Origin: a virus
DNA length: 59,313 nt
Direction: 5' to 3' (one strand)
Virus record (IMG/VR): IMGVR_UViG_3300037558_001138
Span: 1-59,313 of that record
The notes under the pieces were generated by a model. The model was not told the origin of the DNA. It was given only the letters and a program-made list of their open reading frames with translations, and ran no database searches. This document shows positions 25,854-34,195 of this stretch, piece after piece. A program made the position numbers and the translations under genes. The stretch's first letter is position 1; the number at the start of each line of letters is the position of its first letter.

Positions 25854-25993
25854 TGGCACACGTACAAGACCCAAGGCCGGTTGAAAAACTGAAATCTAAT
25901 GCTACCGTTGCTGAACGGATTGCAAAAATTAATGAGTTGGTAGACCTCGTGAACAGCATGTGGTTTACTGACGACGCAGATCATACAGAATGA
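25853..25993 (+). CDS. tiny protein, 46 residues, between fibre and lysis genes
   Basis: The ATG at 25853 overlaps the fibre stop (TAATG) and the TGA at 25993 overlaps the next ATG (ATGA), so this short frame fills the space between two genes exactly. The protein starts MAHVQDPRPVEKLKSNATVA and ends VNSMWFTDDADHTE: a helix with a Pro-containing N-terminus and an acidic tail. No membrane segment. Its function is unknown; it could chaperone the fibre or regulate lysis. Confidence 0.6.
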   Translation: MAHVQDPRPVEKLKSNATVAERIAKINELVDLVNSMWFTDDADHTE

Positions 25994-26496
25994 AACGACC
26001 AGAACATATGAAGCTGGAACTGTACCGTATGAGTACGGGCAAAGACAGCACGCTAGGAACTTTGTTTCTTAGTACAGGTAAAGACAAAAGAAAGTATCTT
26101 TGCTTTACATTAGAGGACGAGCATCGTGACGAGAAGGTGATGGCAGAAACGCGCATCCCGGCTGGTGAATACGAGATTAAGCTCAGAGACTTCGGTGGCT
26201 ACCACCAGAAGTATAGCAGACGTTTTAAGGATATTCACAAAGGAATGTTGTGGCTCCAGGACGTTCCAAATTTTAAGTATATACTGATCCACTGTGGCAA
26301 TACAGATGAGGACACTGCTGGTTGCTTGCTTACTGGGTATGGGCCAAAGCGAGTATCTGGCGGAGAGTTTGAGTTATACAATAGCACCCAGGCGTATTTT
26401 GATGTGTACCCGCCTGTAGCAAACCATCTAGCGGATGGAGGTACCGTAACAATTGAAATCAAAGACTTCGATGAAATTCCAGAACGGTTGGGGTAA
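25990..26496 (+). CDS. DUF5675-type protein, probable lysis-associated enzyme
   Basis: A 168-residue protein. The core ETRIPAGEYEIKLRDFGG, then HKGMLWLQDVPNFKYILIH, CGNTDEDTAGCLLTG, is the DUF5675 signature, with a His and Cys arrangement (ILIHCGN, AGCLL) reminiscent of L,D-transpeptidase-like folds. DUF5675 genes often occupy the endolysin slot beside holins in phages of Bacteroidota, as here. No signal peptide. Activity on peptidoglycan is inferred from position and resemblance, not proven for the family as far as I recall. Overlapped on both sides by tiny genes. Confidence 0.7.
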   Translation: MKRPEHMKLELYRMSTGKDSTLGTLFLSTGKDKRKYLCFTLEDEHRDEKVMAETRIPAGEYEIKLRDFGGYHQKYSRRFKDIHKGMLWLQDVPNFKYILIHCGNTDEDTAGCLLTGYGPKRVSGGEFELYNSTQAYFDVYPPVANHLADGGTVTIEIKDFDEIPERLG

Positions 26497-26626
26497 CCCA
26501 AATAAGCATGCAGATAAATTTATCTACAAGCTTCGTATCGGCACTGTTACAGTGTTCGACTTTATTATTGACTTGAGTTCTAAGTTGTACTCAGTTACTT
26601 TTTTCAACTTTACAATTAAGTTCTAA
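26471..26626 (+). CDS. tiny protein, 51 residues, overlapping lysis genes
   Basis: This frame starts with ATG at 26471 inside the end of the DUF5675 gene and stops at 26626, where its TAA overlaps the holin ATG (TAATG). Protein: MKFQNGWGNPNKHADKFIYK followed by a hydrophobic, aromatic beta-like part (VTVFDFIIDLSSKLYSVTFF). The exact fit between neighbours and the coupling to holin support expression. The Phe- and Ile-rich half could associate with a membrane. Possibly a lysis regulator; family not recognised. Confidence 0.6.
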   Translation: MKFQNGWGNPNKHADKFIYKLRIGTVTVFDFIIDLSSKLYSVTFFNFTIKF

Positions 26627-27072
26627 TGGACAAACTCCGCGACACCAAACTAGGGTCGTGGCTAAAAGAAAAAGCGCCTAAGATTTTTGAGACAGTAGCC
26701 GATGCATTACCCGATGCCGGACTCTTAGGTGTAGTAAAGAACCTTGTAAACGCAGACAGTAGCCTTAGCCACGAACAAAAATTAGAGTTCGAACGTCTTG
26801 AGCAACAAGAGCGTATTGCTTTAGAGGAAAACGTTACCAAGCGTTGGACAGCAGATGTAGGATCTAAAAGTTGGCTGGCTAGAAATGTCCGTCCTTTAAT
26901 CGTACTGTCTTTGACATTTATGTTTCTTGTATTCATTCTACTGGATACCCTTGCTCCTGTGGAAGTGCGGGATGCTTGGATTAAGATGTATGAAACTATT
27001 CTAATGACTACAATTGGCGGCTACTTTGTAGTGCGCACTGTAGATAAAAATCAGCTGCCATGGCAACGCTAA
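26626..27072 (+). CDS. holin, GTA/3TM-like
   Basis: A 148-residue protein. The N-terminal 70 residues are amphipathic and charged (WLKEKAPKIFETVADALPDA; HEQKLEFERLEQQERIALEE). Next comes RWTADVGSKSWLARNVRPLI, a hallmark of 3TM-type phage holins, then membrane segments at about 89-109 (LIVLSLTFMFLVFILL) and 122-139 (ETILMTTIGGYFVVRTV). It would permeabilise the inner membrane at lysis time. Neighbours support this: a DUF5675 candidate lysin upstream and tail genes downstream. Its last 13 bases overlap the next gene. Confidence 0.75.
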   Translation: MDKLRDTKLGSWLKEKAPKIFETVADALPDAGLLGVVKNLVNADSSLSHEQKLEFERLEQQERIALEENVTKRWTADVGSKSWLARNVRPLIVLSLTFMFLVFILLDTLAPVEVRDAWIKMYETILMTTIGGYFVVRTVDKNQLPWQR

Positions 27073-27710
27073 ATGAAATTGTCTATAACATTGCTTTACA
27101 AGTAGAGAAAGCAGACGATGCGGTTCTACTTGAGCGGTTGAAGTTTCATGTAGCATATTACCGTGCGCAGTTTATCCGTCAGGATCAAAAGCGTAATCAT
27201 AGTTTGCCAAGCCAGTTCGTCCAAAAGCTAGACTGCTTAGAGATGGAAGAGGCAAATGCTATGGAGTGCTGCACTGTCGAAGATATTGGATGCACAGTAT
27301 GGCGAACGAAAAAGACTATCCCGCGCCCAGTACGTATTTACGATGGTAGCGAGTTTGGGTACGTTGGAACAGTAGATTCTAAACAGCCTTACCAGCGCAC
27401 GACAGGAGTGCAAGCGGAGTATGCAGCCCATAACAAATGGACCTCATCTCAGCCTCGTTACATCTATGCTAACGACCGCATCTATGTTCTTAATACTCGT
27501 CCTTCAAAGATTCTATTGAAGGGCATTTTCGAGCAGCCGCAGGACTTAGCAGGGTATACATGCTGCGACAATACTGCAGCATTCTCAGAAGATAAACAGT
27601 ATCCCATTTCAATGGACATGGTGCAACGCATAACGCAAAGCATTCTTTCTACTGAAATGCAATTAGAAAATAGGCAGAATGACAGCGACGAAGTACAGCT
27701 CAGCGAGTAG
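27060..27710 (+). CDS. tail ring or connector protein
   Basis: A 216-residue protein starting MATLNEIVYNIALQVEKADD. Helices at the N-terminus (LLERLKFHVAYYRAQFIRQD) are followed by a beta-rich core with a CTVEDIGCTVWRTKKTIPRP segment and several Cys. This plan is typical of the connector or ring proteins that extend the portal in crAss-like podoviruses. It stops with TAG at 27708, showing that TAG is read as stop here. It forms an overlapping block with the next three genes that ends in the muzzle. Confidence 0.6.
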   Translation: MATLNEIVYNIALQVEKADDAVLLERLKFHVAYYRAQFIRQDQKRNHSLPSQFVQKLDCLEMEEANAMECCTVEDIGCTVWRTKKTIPRPVRIYDGSEFGYVGTVDSKQPYQRTTGVQAEYAAHNKWTSSQPRYIYANDRIYVLNTRPSKILLKGIFEQPQDLAGYTCCDNTAAFSEDKQYPISMDMVQRITQSILSTEMQLENRQNDSDEVQLSE

Positions 27711-28137
27711 ATATAGCACTAAAGATTCTTATCGCTGGTTTAAAAAGCAGAACCCAGAAACAACGATTACGTATTCGTTGTATAAGCACATTGTTACACG
27801 CTTTAATAAACGAGCGTGTGAAATGATTTTAGAAGGGCAGCTATTTAATATGGGTCAAAGGCTTGGTTCTATAAGAATTAAAAAGATACCTCGTACCTTT
27901 AACAAGCCTACTATTGATTGGGGTGAAACCAATCGCCTGAAGAAACAGGGGATAAAGAAGCTAGTCTATTACACTGATGATTATTATTATCGTTGGAACT
28001 GGGACAAGCATAGGTGTTTGGTAAAAAACAAGAGTGTATACACGTTTGCTCCTACAGCAGGGCAAAGCGGTAATCGGCGTAAGCTAGTACAGAAGCTGAG
28101 GACGGATGAATTTGCACACTTGAATTATAAAACATGA
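27679..28137 (+). CDS. conserved small phage protein in the tail block
   Basis: A 152-residue basic protein starting MTATKYSSASRYSTKDSYRW. It has a set of motifs I remember from many Bacteroidota phages: ILEGQLFNMGQRLGSIRIKK, then FNKPTIDWGETNRLKKQ, YYTDDYYYRWNWDKHRCLVK, and FAPTAGQSGNRRKLVQKL. Its conservation next to ring and muzzle genes implies a virion assembly or tail-hub role, though it could bind DNA given its many Lys, Arg and aromatics. No enzymatic motif. It overlaps both neighbours. Confidence 0.6.
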   Translation: MTATKYSSASRYSTKDSYRWFKKQNPETTITYSLYKHIVTRFNKRACEMILEGQLFNMGQRLGSIRIKKIPRTFNKPTIDWGETNRLKKQGIKKLVYYTDDYYYRWNWDKHRCLVKNKSVYTFAPTAGQSGNRRKLVQKLRTDEFAHLNYKT

Positions 28138-28934
28138 TTTACAAAACGGTCTCTTCGAAAGCTGTAATAGCGAAAGTCTTTCGAGATTTAAAACCTACTA
28201 CGGATACCTGGGTCAACGATTCTGTAGAGTGGATTGGAGAGGCGTTAGAATTTATTGGCTACCATACTGGCTTAGAAAAGAAAGCCTTGGAGCTAACAAT
28301 TAAAGATCATCGTGCGCTACTTCCTTGTGAGCTAGTAGACATTATTCAAGTTGAGTATAACGGAAGTCACTTAGTCTACGGTACAGATACTACTGGGTAC
28401 GATTTACCAAACTCAAAGCGGACCACTAATCCTCAGCCGTATACTCCTTCAGAGATTACAACTGGCGCAGTGTTTCAAACAGTTGCAAATGAGCACCCTA
28501 CTGGTAACGATACTTATAAGCAGCAGAAAACTATCAAAGCTTCTTCTTATGGAGGAGGGGACTACTATGTGATTAACCCGGACTACATACAAACATCGTT
28601 TGAAGAAGGCACTATAAAAGTGCATTTTACTGCATATCCTATATGCGATGATGGGTATCCTAAAGTTCCTGATAACATTTACTACAAACAAGCGCTTGAA
28701 TGGTACATCGTAAGGCAGATGATAATGGGGGGTTACACGCATCCAGTGTTCAACTGGGCGATAGCAGATCAGAAGTGGGGACACTATTGTGTGGCTGCTC
28801 AGAACGATGCAGCGTACCCGAGCATCGACAAGATGGAGAGCTTCAAAAACATGTGGGTACGTATGGTCCCAAATATGAATGCACACTCCGATTTCTTTAT
28901 TGGGAATAACACACAAGAAAGACTGCAGAGATGA
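28134..28934 (+). CDS. tail ring or stabilisation protein
   Basis: A 266-residue protein starting MIYKTVSSKAVIAKVFRDLK. The N-terminal part (WVNDSVEWIGEALEFIGYHT; LLPCELVDIIQVEYNG) is the helix-then-strand pattern of crAss-like ring proteins. The second half (TAYPICDDGYPKVPDNIYYK followed by QALEWYIVRQMIMGGY) is characteristic of tail-tube adaptor folds. It overlaps the muzzle gene by ATGA, and the two are expected to be neighbours in the particle. Confidence 0.6.
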   Translation: MIYKTVSSKAVIAKVFRDLKPTTDTWVNDSVEWIGEALEFIGYHTGLEKKALELTIKDHRALLPCELVDIIQVEYNGSHLVYGTDTTGYDLPNSKRTTNPQPYTPSEITTGAVFQTVANEHPTGNDTYKQQKTIKASSYGGGDYYVINPDYIQTSFEEGTIKVHFTAYPICDDGYPKVPDNIYYKQALEWYIVRQMIMGGYTHPVFNWAIADQKWGHYCVAAQNDAAYPSIDKMESFKNMWVRMVPNMNAHSDFFIGNNTQERLQR

Positions 28935-31900
28935 AGCCGATTAAAGGAATGAATCTGGATGTGTCTCCAGATTCTCAAACGCCCAATACTTATCGTCATG
29001 CTCGTAACTGGGTTTATGATGCGGAGTTTGACGGTTTAATTCAAGAGCCGGGCTATACAAGCATGGCCTCTCTCGCAGAAAAACATGCAGTAGCACAGTA
29101 TGCTTTTGAAAACGGGGATATTGTATTTCTTTGTTTAACTGCTGCGTCAACTACTAGCGGAGACACTATTCAACTTTACTCTGAAGAAGCTAATACGTAC
29201 ACAGAAGTTTACACTAACGCTAGTCTAGCTTTTAATCGTACACGTGTTTATGATTTTGCTTCTTTTACAAATGCGCTTAATCAAAGAATTCTAATTATTT
29301 CTGATGGTGTAGAAAAACCTCTTGCCATCAATATAGATATTGCTTCTAGCGATCAGCCGTCACACGATTTACAAACTCTTTTTCCGACTCGCAAACAGGC
29401 TGATATTCAAATTGATTCTTTGTCAAGCGGCACCTTAGCTAAAGGCTCTTACTTTTTTGCTGTTCGTTACTTAATGGAAGATGAAACAGCCCTTTCTTTT
29501 GGACCTCTTCATGGTCCGTATGTTGTAACAAAATCCGGAGGTGGAATTTCTCTAACATTAGATAATATAGATACAAATTACTCCGGGTTAGAAATAGGTG
29601 TAATCCAGTATGTTGATAATAGTGCGAGAGCTTTTGTAGGGGCGGCTGTACAATCGCTTACTGCGGATATGGTTATTTTTATTGAGGGCACCGAAAGAGC
29701 TGAACTAGTATTAGAAGACATAATTGTTACTCCTAATACTTATGGAAAAGCTGGCTCTGTAGAAATCCATGAAAATAGGCTGTATTTAGGGAATGTCTCT
29801 ACTCCAGAAGATGCAGCCACATTGCAAGGCATTGCAAATAATATTCAACCCATTTGGGTTATGGAGAGGAATGGTGGTGGAGAAGATGGCGTAGAGGCTG
29901 GCACAGAATCAAATCCTACGAATGCGCGTTTTCAGCCTGATGAAGTTTACGCGTTCTATGTTGCTTGGATTCGAGACGATGGTTCTTATACGAGAGCGTA
30001 TCATATCCCAGGGCGCACTCCTCGAACAACTATTACTGTTCCGGTCCATGCAGCTGCTGCTAGTGGGGTAAGCGCTTCAAGTGCACAGTTTGATCCTAGA
30101 ACAACTATAACTTCTTTACTTGCAGATTCTAGTGGCGCTAACCTGAACGGGTGCTTGAACTACCTAAAAAATGATCGTAATATTTTTGACAGTACTGAAA
30201 CAGGGTACAATCAAATAAAGTATTTTCATACTCGAGGAACCGCTAGAGCTTTTACTAATCAGACTGCCTATCACTGGGGAGAGTGCGGGTATTGGGAAAA
30301 TGCAAATGAAGTATACCCCTCAAATTTTCCAGCAGGTGAAACTAAAGTTTGGAATAGTAGCGGTTTAAGTTTAGCAAATACTGTTGATTTAGCTCTTGCA
30401 GGTGAGCCAGTACGACACCATCGTTTACCTTCTTTGGCTTGGATGTTTGAGAACGTCACTGATTTTAATTTTGACGCTAATAAAAATCAGGCATTTAAGA
30501 TGCGCTTTGAGTATTTGCAGATCCCAGCAGGCATGAAGGGGGCTGTAGTTTATCATGCAAAACGTACGAACTCGAATAATTTAGTCATTAGCCATACTCC
30601 AATGCATTTTGGTGCGGCTAATCATTATTCTTTATGGGGCGAAGGAGGAGACGGGTTTAAAGATCACTCTACTGTTTCCCCAATTAATGGTCCTATGCAT
30701 AATAATCTTTTGCATCTATCAGGTGGCATAGGACCAAATATTGCTAGTTCTAGGTTAACAGCCTTACGAGACCAGGCTGGAGACCCTAAAAAGAAAGACG
30801 GATCATCTTTCGCGTCTACTGATTTGTATGAGGGGGGCAGCTCTTCTACGAGTTCTTGGAGTGACTGGGTAAACAGCGAGTTTCAAGATCGTTTAAAAGT
30901 TCATTATAATAAAGGAGTTGCTTTACCACATGATTTATTAGCCACTCGTCCTGTTCTACCTGCAAAGCTTTATACTCGATTTGAGTATATGCTGGTTCAA
31001 ATGGAACATTTCCCTGTAGAAATTGAAGATAATAGAGGTACCAATTCGAGTGTCCCATACATTATGCGTATTGCTGGCCCAGGCGCTGCATACTATTCTA
31101 CTACAGATGATGTGGATGGCGGTAAATGCAGACGAGCTGTTTTTGATTTAAACAGCTTTACAGCAAATGTTACTCGTTCTTTTCCTCAGTCCGAAATCAA
31201 GCCTTTACGCAATCAGCGTTATGTGCCTGCAGGTGTTGTGGATTCTGAGGTAAAGTTTGACAATCGTTTTGGGGCGGAGTGCGTTTATTGGGAATTTAAA
31301 AGCGATACAAACTCCGCTCCATATAATGTAGACGGATACCACGATAGTGGGGAAAGAATGTGGTATAGCGTTTTAAATAATCCGGATACTTTAGCAGATG
31401 ATGGTACAGGTGATACAGATAATTCGGGTTATGATAATACTATAGCTGGTACAAATTATAGTCATTTAAATCGCTTCGGCTATTGGCTACAAAGTCAGTG
31501 GACTACCGCAGGCACTTTAGCTGTACAACGTTTGCCTTTTGTAAACTTGACAGCTCTGCGATTTGACTGCTACTTTGGCTATGATACTCAAGACTTGGTA
31601 GCATGTACTCCAGTGTTAACCGCAGACAACATGTCCCAAGCTCCGAATATTGGAGGTACAGGGTCCGCTGCTAAAACAGCGTCTCAGGATATTATTCATG
31701 GAGACATCCATTTTAGTCGGCGCAGGTATAGAGTTACCTCTTCTACAGGGTTTAATGCAGGTTTAGGTAGCTCAGACGAAGCTGGGTTGATTGCGGCAAA
31801 CCCTACTAGTATACAGGGGAATACTATAAATACTCGCGCTTTAGAAGGTCTAACTACTGGGGGCACAGTAAACAGTCTTATAGGCACGGTTAATGTCCTT

Positions 31901-33391
31901 TGCGAGGTTCCAGTATATAGCCCCTTACACAGTGTTATACACGATACTGATAAACTCCAAACTAAAGCCACTGAACGTAACCGGTTAATTGAGAATACAA
32001 ATCCAATTAACACAAACGATTTTACGTTCAATATTGATCTAACACGTCTTAACGATTTCATCCAACCGATAGTAAATCTTACAGATAAAGATTACCCTGT
32101 AAACTTTACCAATAGAGTAGCTCGAAGTAATAAGCAAGACTTAAACACAGCATCTTTAGCTTTTCGAACTTTTCCTGCTTTAGACTATGTGGAACAACCG
32201 AGGAATCGAGGGGCTATCAGCAATCTACAAGGATTTGGGGATAAGCTTCTCATTCATCATGAGCAAGGTTTATTCATTACAGTAGGTAAGGAAGGGGTAA
32301 GTACATCTGCCGGGCAGCTTGTAATTGGTACTGGAGATATTTTCAGAGTGACGCCTACGGAAATAGCCCCGAGTGAACACGGGTTTGCAGGTACGCAGCA
32401 TAAGCAGTCATGTATGATGACTCCTTTAGGTTACTTTTTTGTAGATGCTGCACAAGCTAAGGTCTTTTTGTATAATGGTAAACTCGAAGAAATAAGTAAT
32501 AGAGGCTTACGTAGTTACTTTCAAGATGCCTTTGACTTTAACAAATCTTTCTTTGCAGGTAGTAATTCCCAAGGTTTCTGTCCTGGTATTCTAGCAGAGT
32601 ATGATCCTAAGAATAATAGGATTCTTATGATGGTTCGAAATAGTGTAAATAACGCAAATTCAAATAGCGGTGTTTACCCTTTAAATATTAAGTCCTACCA
32701 CGGGTCAAACGATTACACAGACTCTACGGATATTTTGAGTTACAGTTTTAATAATAATGCGTGGGTAGCTTTTCACGACTTACGAATGCAAGGCTTTATA
32801 GGAACACCTACAAACTTTTATGGCTGGCATACCGATGTGAATCATTTGCTTTACAGACTAACAGATTTGTCTAATGCAAGTATTACTTACAGCCATCAGA
32901 GCCATACTGAAACTTTAGCTCCTTATATCGATATTGCTTTTCCTGCAAATGAACCCGTTCAATGGCAGTCATTTTCTTGGCATACAAAAGCTGTAGAGCA
33001 TGTGCCAGGAGATTCAAATGCGGGACATATAGATTTAAATAAAACTTTTGTTAAAGCTGCTGTCTACAATGACTATCAATGTAGTGGAGATCAATCCTTT
33101 ATTAAGGCGTCTGATATTGATGTGAGTACCTACCAAAGAGTAACTCTACGTCATAATGGAACGCATTATCAGTTCAATGGTTTCCGAGATTTAGTAAATG
33201 ATCGAGCAGCCCGCTTTATAGATGAAAACCAAGAATTTGTAACTACCAATATAAATTCTAGCTTAGAATGGCATAATCAAAGACGATTTAAAAGTACTTA
33301 TGCAATTGTTCGCTTAATAGTCCCGACTACTACAACGAATCTTTTATATTTGTATGATGTAGATGCTAAGGTGCGTAAGAGTTATAGATAA
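28931..33391 (+). CDS. tail muzzle or stabilisation protein
   Basis: A 1486-residue protein opening with MKPIKGMNLDVSPDSQTP, then YRHARNWVYD and GLIQEPGY. This entry sequence marks the large tail muzzle or stabilisation proteins of crAss-like phages, in which beta-propeller-like domains close the tail tube. Most of the chain is beta-rich. Around residues 1085-1190 come GAISNLQGFGDKLLIHHEQG and LGYFFVDAAQAKVFLYNGKL, propeller-blade-like repeats. The usual length is about 1200-1500 residues, so it is complete. It ends the overlapping tail block; a 59-base gap follows. Confidence 0.75.
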   Translation: MKPIKGMNLDVSPDSQTPNTYRHARNWVYDAEFDGLIQEPGYTSMASLAEKHAVAQYAFENGDIVFLCLTAASTTSGDTIQLYSEEANTYTEVYTNASLAFNRTRVYDFASFTNALNQRILIISDGVEKPLAINIDIASSDQPSHDLQTLFPTRKQADIQIDSLSSGTLAKGSYFFAVRYLMEDETALSFGPLHGPYVVTKSGGGISLTLDNIDTNYSGLEIGVIQYVDNSARAFVGAAVQSLTADMVIFIEGTERAELVLEDIIVTPNTYGKAGSVEIHENRLYLGNVSTPEDAATLQGIANNIQPIWVMERNGGGEDGVEAGTESNPTNARFQPDEVYAFYVAWIRDDGSYTRAYHIPGRTPRTTITVPVHAAAASGVSASSAQFDPRTTITSLLADSSGANLNGCLNYLKNDRNIFDSTETGYNQIKYFHTRGTARAFTNQTAYHWGECGYWENANEVYPSNFPAGETKVWNSSGLSLANTVDLALAGEPVRHHRLPSLAWMFENVTDFNFDANKNQAFKMRFEYLQIPAGMKGAVVYHAKRTNSNNLVISHTPMHFGAANHYSLWGEGGDGFKDHSTVSPINGPMHNNLLHLSGGIGPNIASSRLTALRDQAGDPKKKDGSSFASTDLYEGGSSSTSSWSDWVNSEFQDRLKVHYNKGVALPHDLLATRPVLPAKLYTRFEYMLVQMEHFPVEIEDNRGTNSSVPYIMRIAGPGAAYYSTTDDVDGGKCRRAVFDLNSFTANVTRSFPQSEIKPLRNQRYVPAGVVDSEVKFDNRFGAECVYWEFKSDTNSAPYNVDGYHDSGERMWYSVLNNPDTLADDGTGDTDNSGYDNTIAGTNYSHLNRFGYWLQSQWTTAGTLAVQRLPFVNLTALRFDCYFGYDTQDLVACTPVLTADNMSQAPNIGGTGSAAKTASQDIIHGDIHFSRRRYRVTSSTGFNAGLGSSDEAGLIAANPTSIQGNTINTRALEGLTTGGTVNSLIGTVNVLCEVPVYSPLHSVIHDTDKLQTKATERNRLIENTNPINTNDFTFNIDLTRLNDFIQPIVNLTDKDYPVNFTNRVARSNKQDLNTASLAFRTFPALDYVEQPRNRGAISNLQGFGDKLLIHHEQGLFITVGKEGVSTSAGQLVIGTGDIFRVTPTEIAPSEHGFAGTQHKQSCMMTPLGYFFVDAAQAKVFLYNGKLEEISNRGLRSYFQDAFDFNKSFFAGSNSQGFCPGILAEYDPKNNRILMMVRNSVNNANSNSGVYPLNIKSYHGSNDYTDSTDILSYSFNNNAWVAFHDLRMQGFIGTPTNFYGWHTDVNHLLYRLTDLSNASITYSHQSHTETLAPYIDIAFPANEPVQWQSFSWHTKAVEHVPGDSNAGHIDLNKTFVKAAVYNDYQCSGDQSFIKASDIDVSTYQRVTLRHNGTHYQFNGFRDLVNDRAARFIDENQEFVTTNINSSLEWHNQRRFKSTYAIVRLIVPTTTTNLLYLYDVDAKVRKSYR

Positions 33392-33450
33392 CTCGAGAGT
33401 AGCAATCAAGTGCATAGAAACCAAGTACGCGCTCTCACAACATACTTCCT

Positions 33451-33660
33451 ATGAACTACGGTAAGAAAAAGCCTGTAAAAAAGGCTGCTAAAAAAGTGCC
33501 TGCAATGACTTATGGCGGTGCTATGTCTGCGGCTACACGTCAGATTAAAATGAATAAAGGCGGCAAGACGCCTACTGCTTTGATTAGCGCTCTTAAAGCT
33601 GCGGGACACCTTACCTACGGAGGTCCGGCTGCAATGCCTAAGAAGAAAAAGAAGAAGTAA
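33451..33660 (+). CDS. small very basic protein 1
   Basis: A 69-residue protein with Lys clusters at both ends (MNYGKKKPVKKAAKKV and a C-terminal run of six Lys) around MTYGGAMSAATRQIKMNKGG and TALISALKAAGHLTYGG. The short YGG-bearing segments are repeated. There are very few acidic residues. It is the first of three consecutive small basic genes. It probably binds DNA or another polyanion; a role in compacting genome DNA inside the head is conceivable. It follows the 59-base gap after the muzzle gene. Confidence 0.65.
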   Translation: MNYGKKKPVKKAAKKVPAMTYGGAMSAATRQIKMNKGGKTPTALISALKAAGHLTYGGPAAMPKKKKKK

Positions 33661-33914
33661 TGGGCAAGCTTTGCGCACGAGGCAAGGCAGCTGCTAAACG
33701 CAAATACAAGGTATACCCTTCGGCTTATGCTAATGGGTATGCAGTACAAGTGTGTAAAGGCACGAAGCCTGGCGCTGGAGGCAAGAAGAAAACTGCTTCT
33801 GGCTATAAAAAGGGTAAAAAGAAAAAACTCGGGGGACCTACAGTTACTCGCAAGACTGCTGTAGCCCGTAAACCGGTAACGCGTAAAAAGCGTCGCACAA
33901 CACGCAAGCGATGA
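33660..33914 (+). CDS. small very basic protein 2
   Basis: An 84-residue protein starting MGKLCARGKAAAKRKYKVYP and continuing SAYANGYAVQVCKGTKPG. The CARGKAAAKRK-KVYPSAYANGYA signature recurs in small proteins of many marine phages and large DNA viruses as far as I recall. The rest is a Lys/Arg-rich tail (KKGKKKKLGG; TRKKRRTTRKR), resembling histone tails or protamine. TAATG and ATGA overlaps tie it to genes 1 and 3. Nucleic-acid condensation is inferred from composition only. Confidence 0.7.
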   Translation: MGKLCARGKAAAKRKYKVYPSAYANGYAVQVCKGTKPGAGGKKKTASGYKKGKKKKLGGPTVTRKTAVARKPVTRKKRRTTRKR

Positions 33915-34195
33915 GTTTGCGTAGGTGGTTTAAAGAAGAATGGAAAGATGTCCGTACGGGCAAGGCGTGCGGGCGTAAGTCCGCTAAAGGAGGATCTAAA
34001 CGTCCTTACCCTTATTGCCGACCTACAAAACGGGTAAACTCTAAAACGCCTAAGACTAGAGGCGAGATGTCTAAGTCAGAGAAGCGTAAAAAGGTTAGTG
34101 AAAAGATTCGAAAAGGTAACCCTGGGGGTAAGCCTACACGTGTGTCTGCAGTAAAGCGTCGGAAAAAACGTACTACTACTAAACGTAAACGGTGA
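33911..34195 (+). CDS. small very basic protein 3, DUF5872-like
   Basis: A 94-residue protein starting MSLRRWFKEEWKDVRTGKAC. It continues GRKSAKGGSKRPYPYCRPTK, a signature I associate with the DUF5872-type small viral proteins (WxDVxxGKxCGRxSAK, then YPxCRPxKRV). The C-terminal half is Lys/Arg-rich (KRRKKRTTTKRKR). The two Cys and surrounding residues could bind metal. Its stop TGA overlaps the ATG of the secreted protein gene by one base. Probably virion or nucleoid associated; function unproven. Confidence 0.65.
   Translation: MSLRRWFKEEWKDVRTGKACGRKSAKGGSKRPYPYCRPTKRVNSKTPKTRGEMSKSEKRKKVSEKIRKGNPGGKPTRVSAVKRRKKRTTTKRKR

Noticed and set aside
27708-27710. Reassigned TAG codon, as in some crAss-like phages
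   Set aside because: TAG ends a gene here at a sensible length and all long genes are intact with the standard bacterial code.
33392-33450. Promoter or terminator in the gap after the muzzle gene
   Set aside because: No TAnnTTTG motif and no hairpin with T-run; only weak GAGAG/CTCTC complementarity.
34192-34194. GTG start for the secreted protein
   Set aside because: The adjacent ATG at 34195 gives the same signal peptide and forms a normal stop-start overlap.
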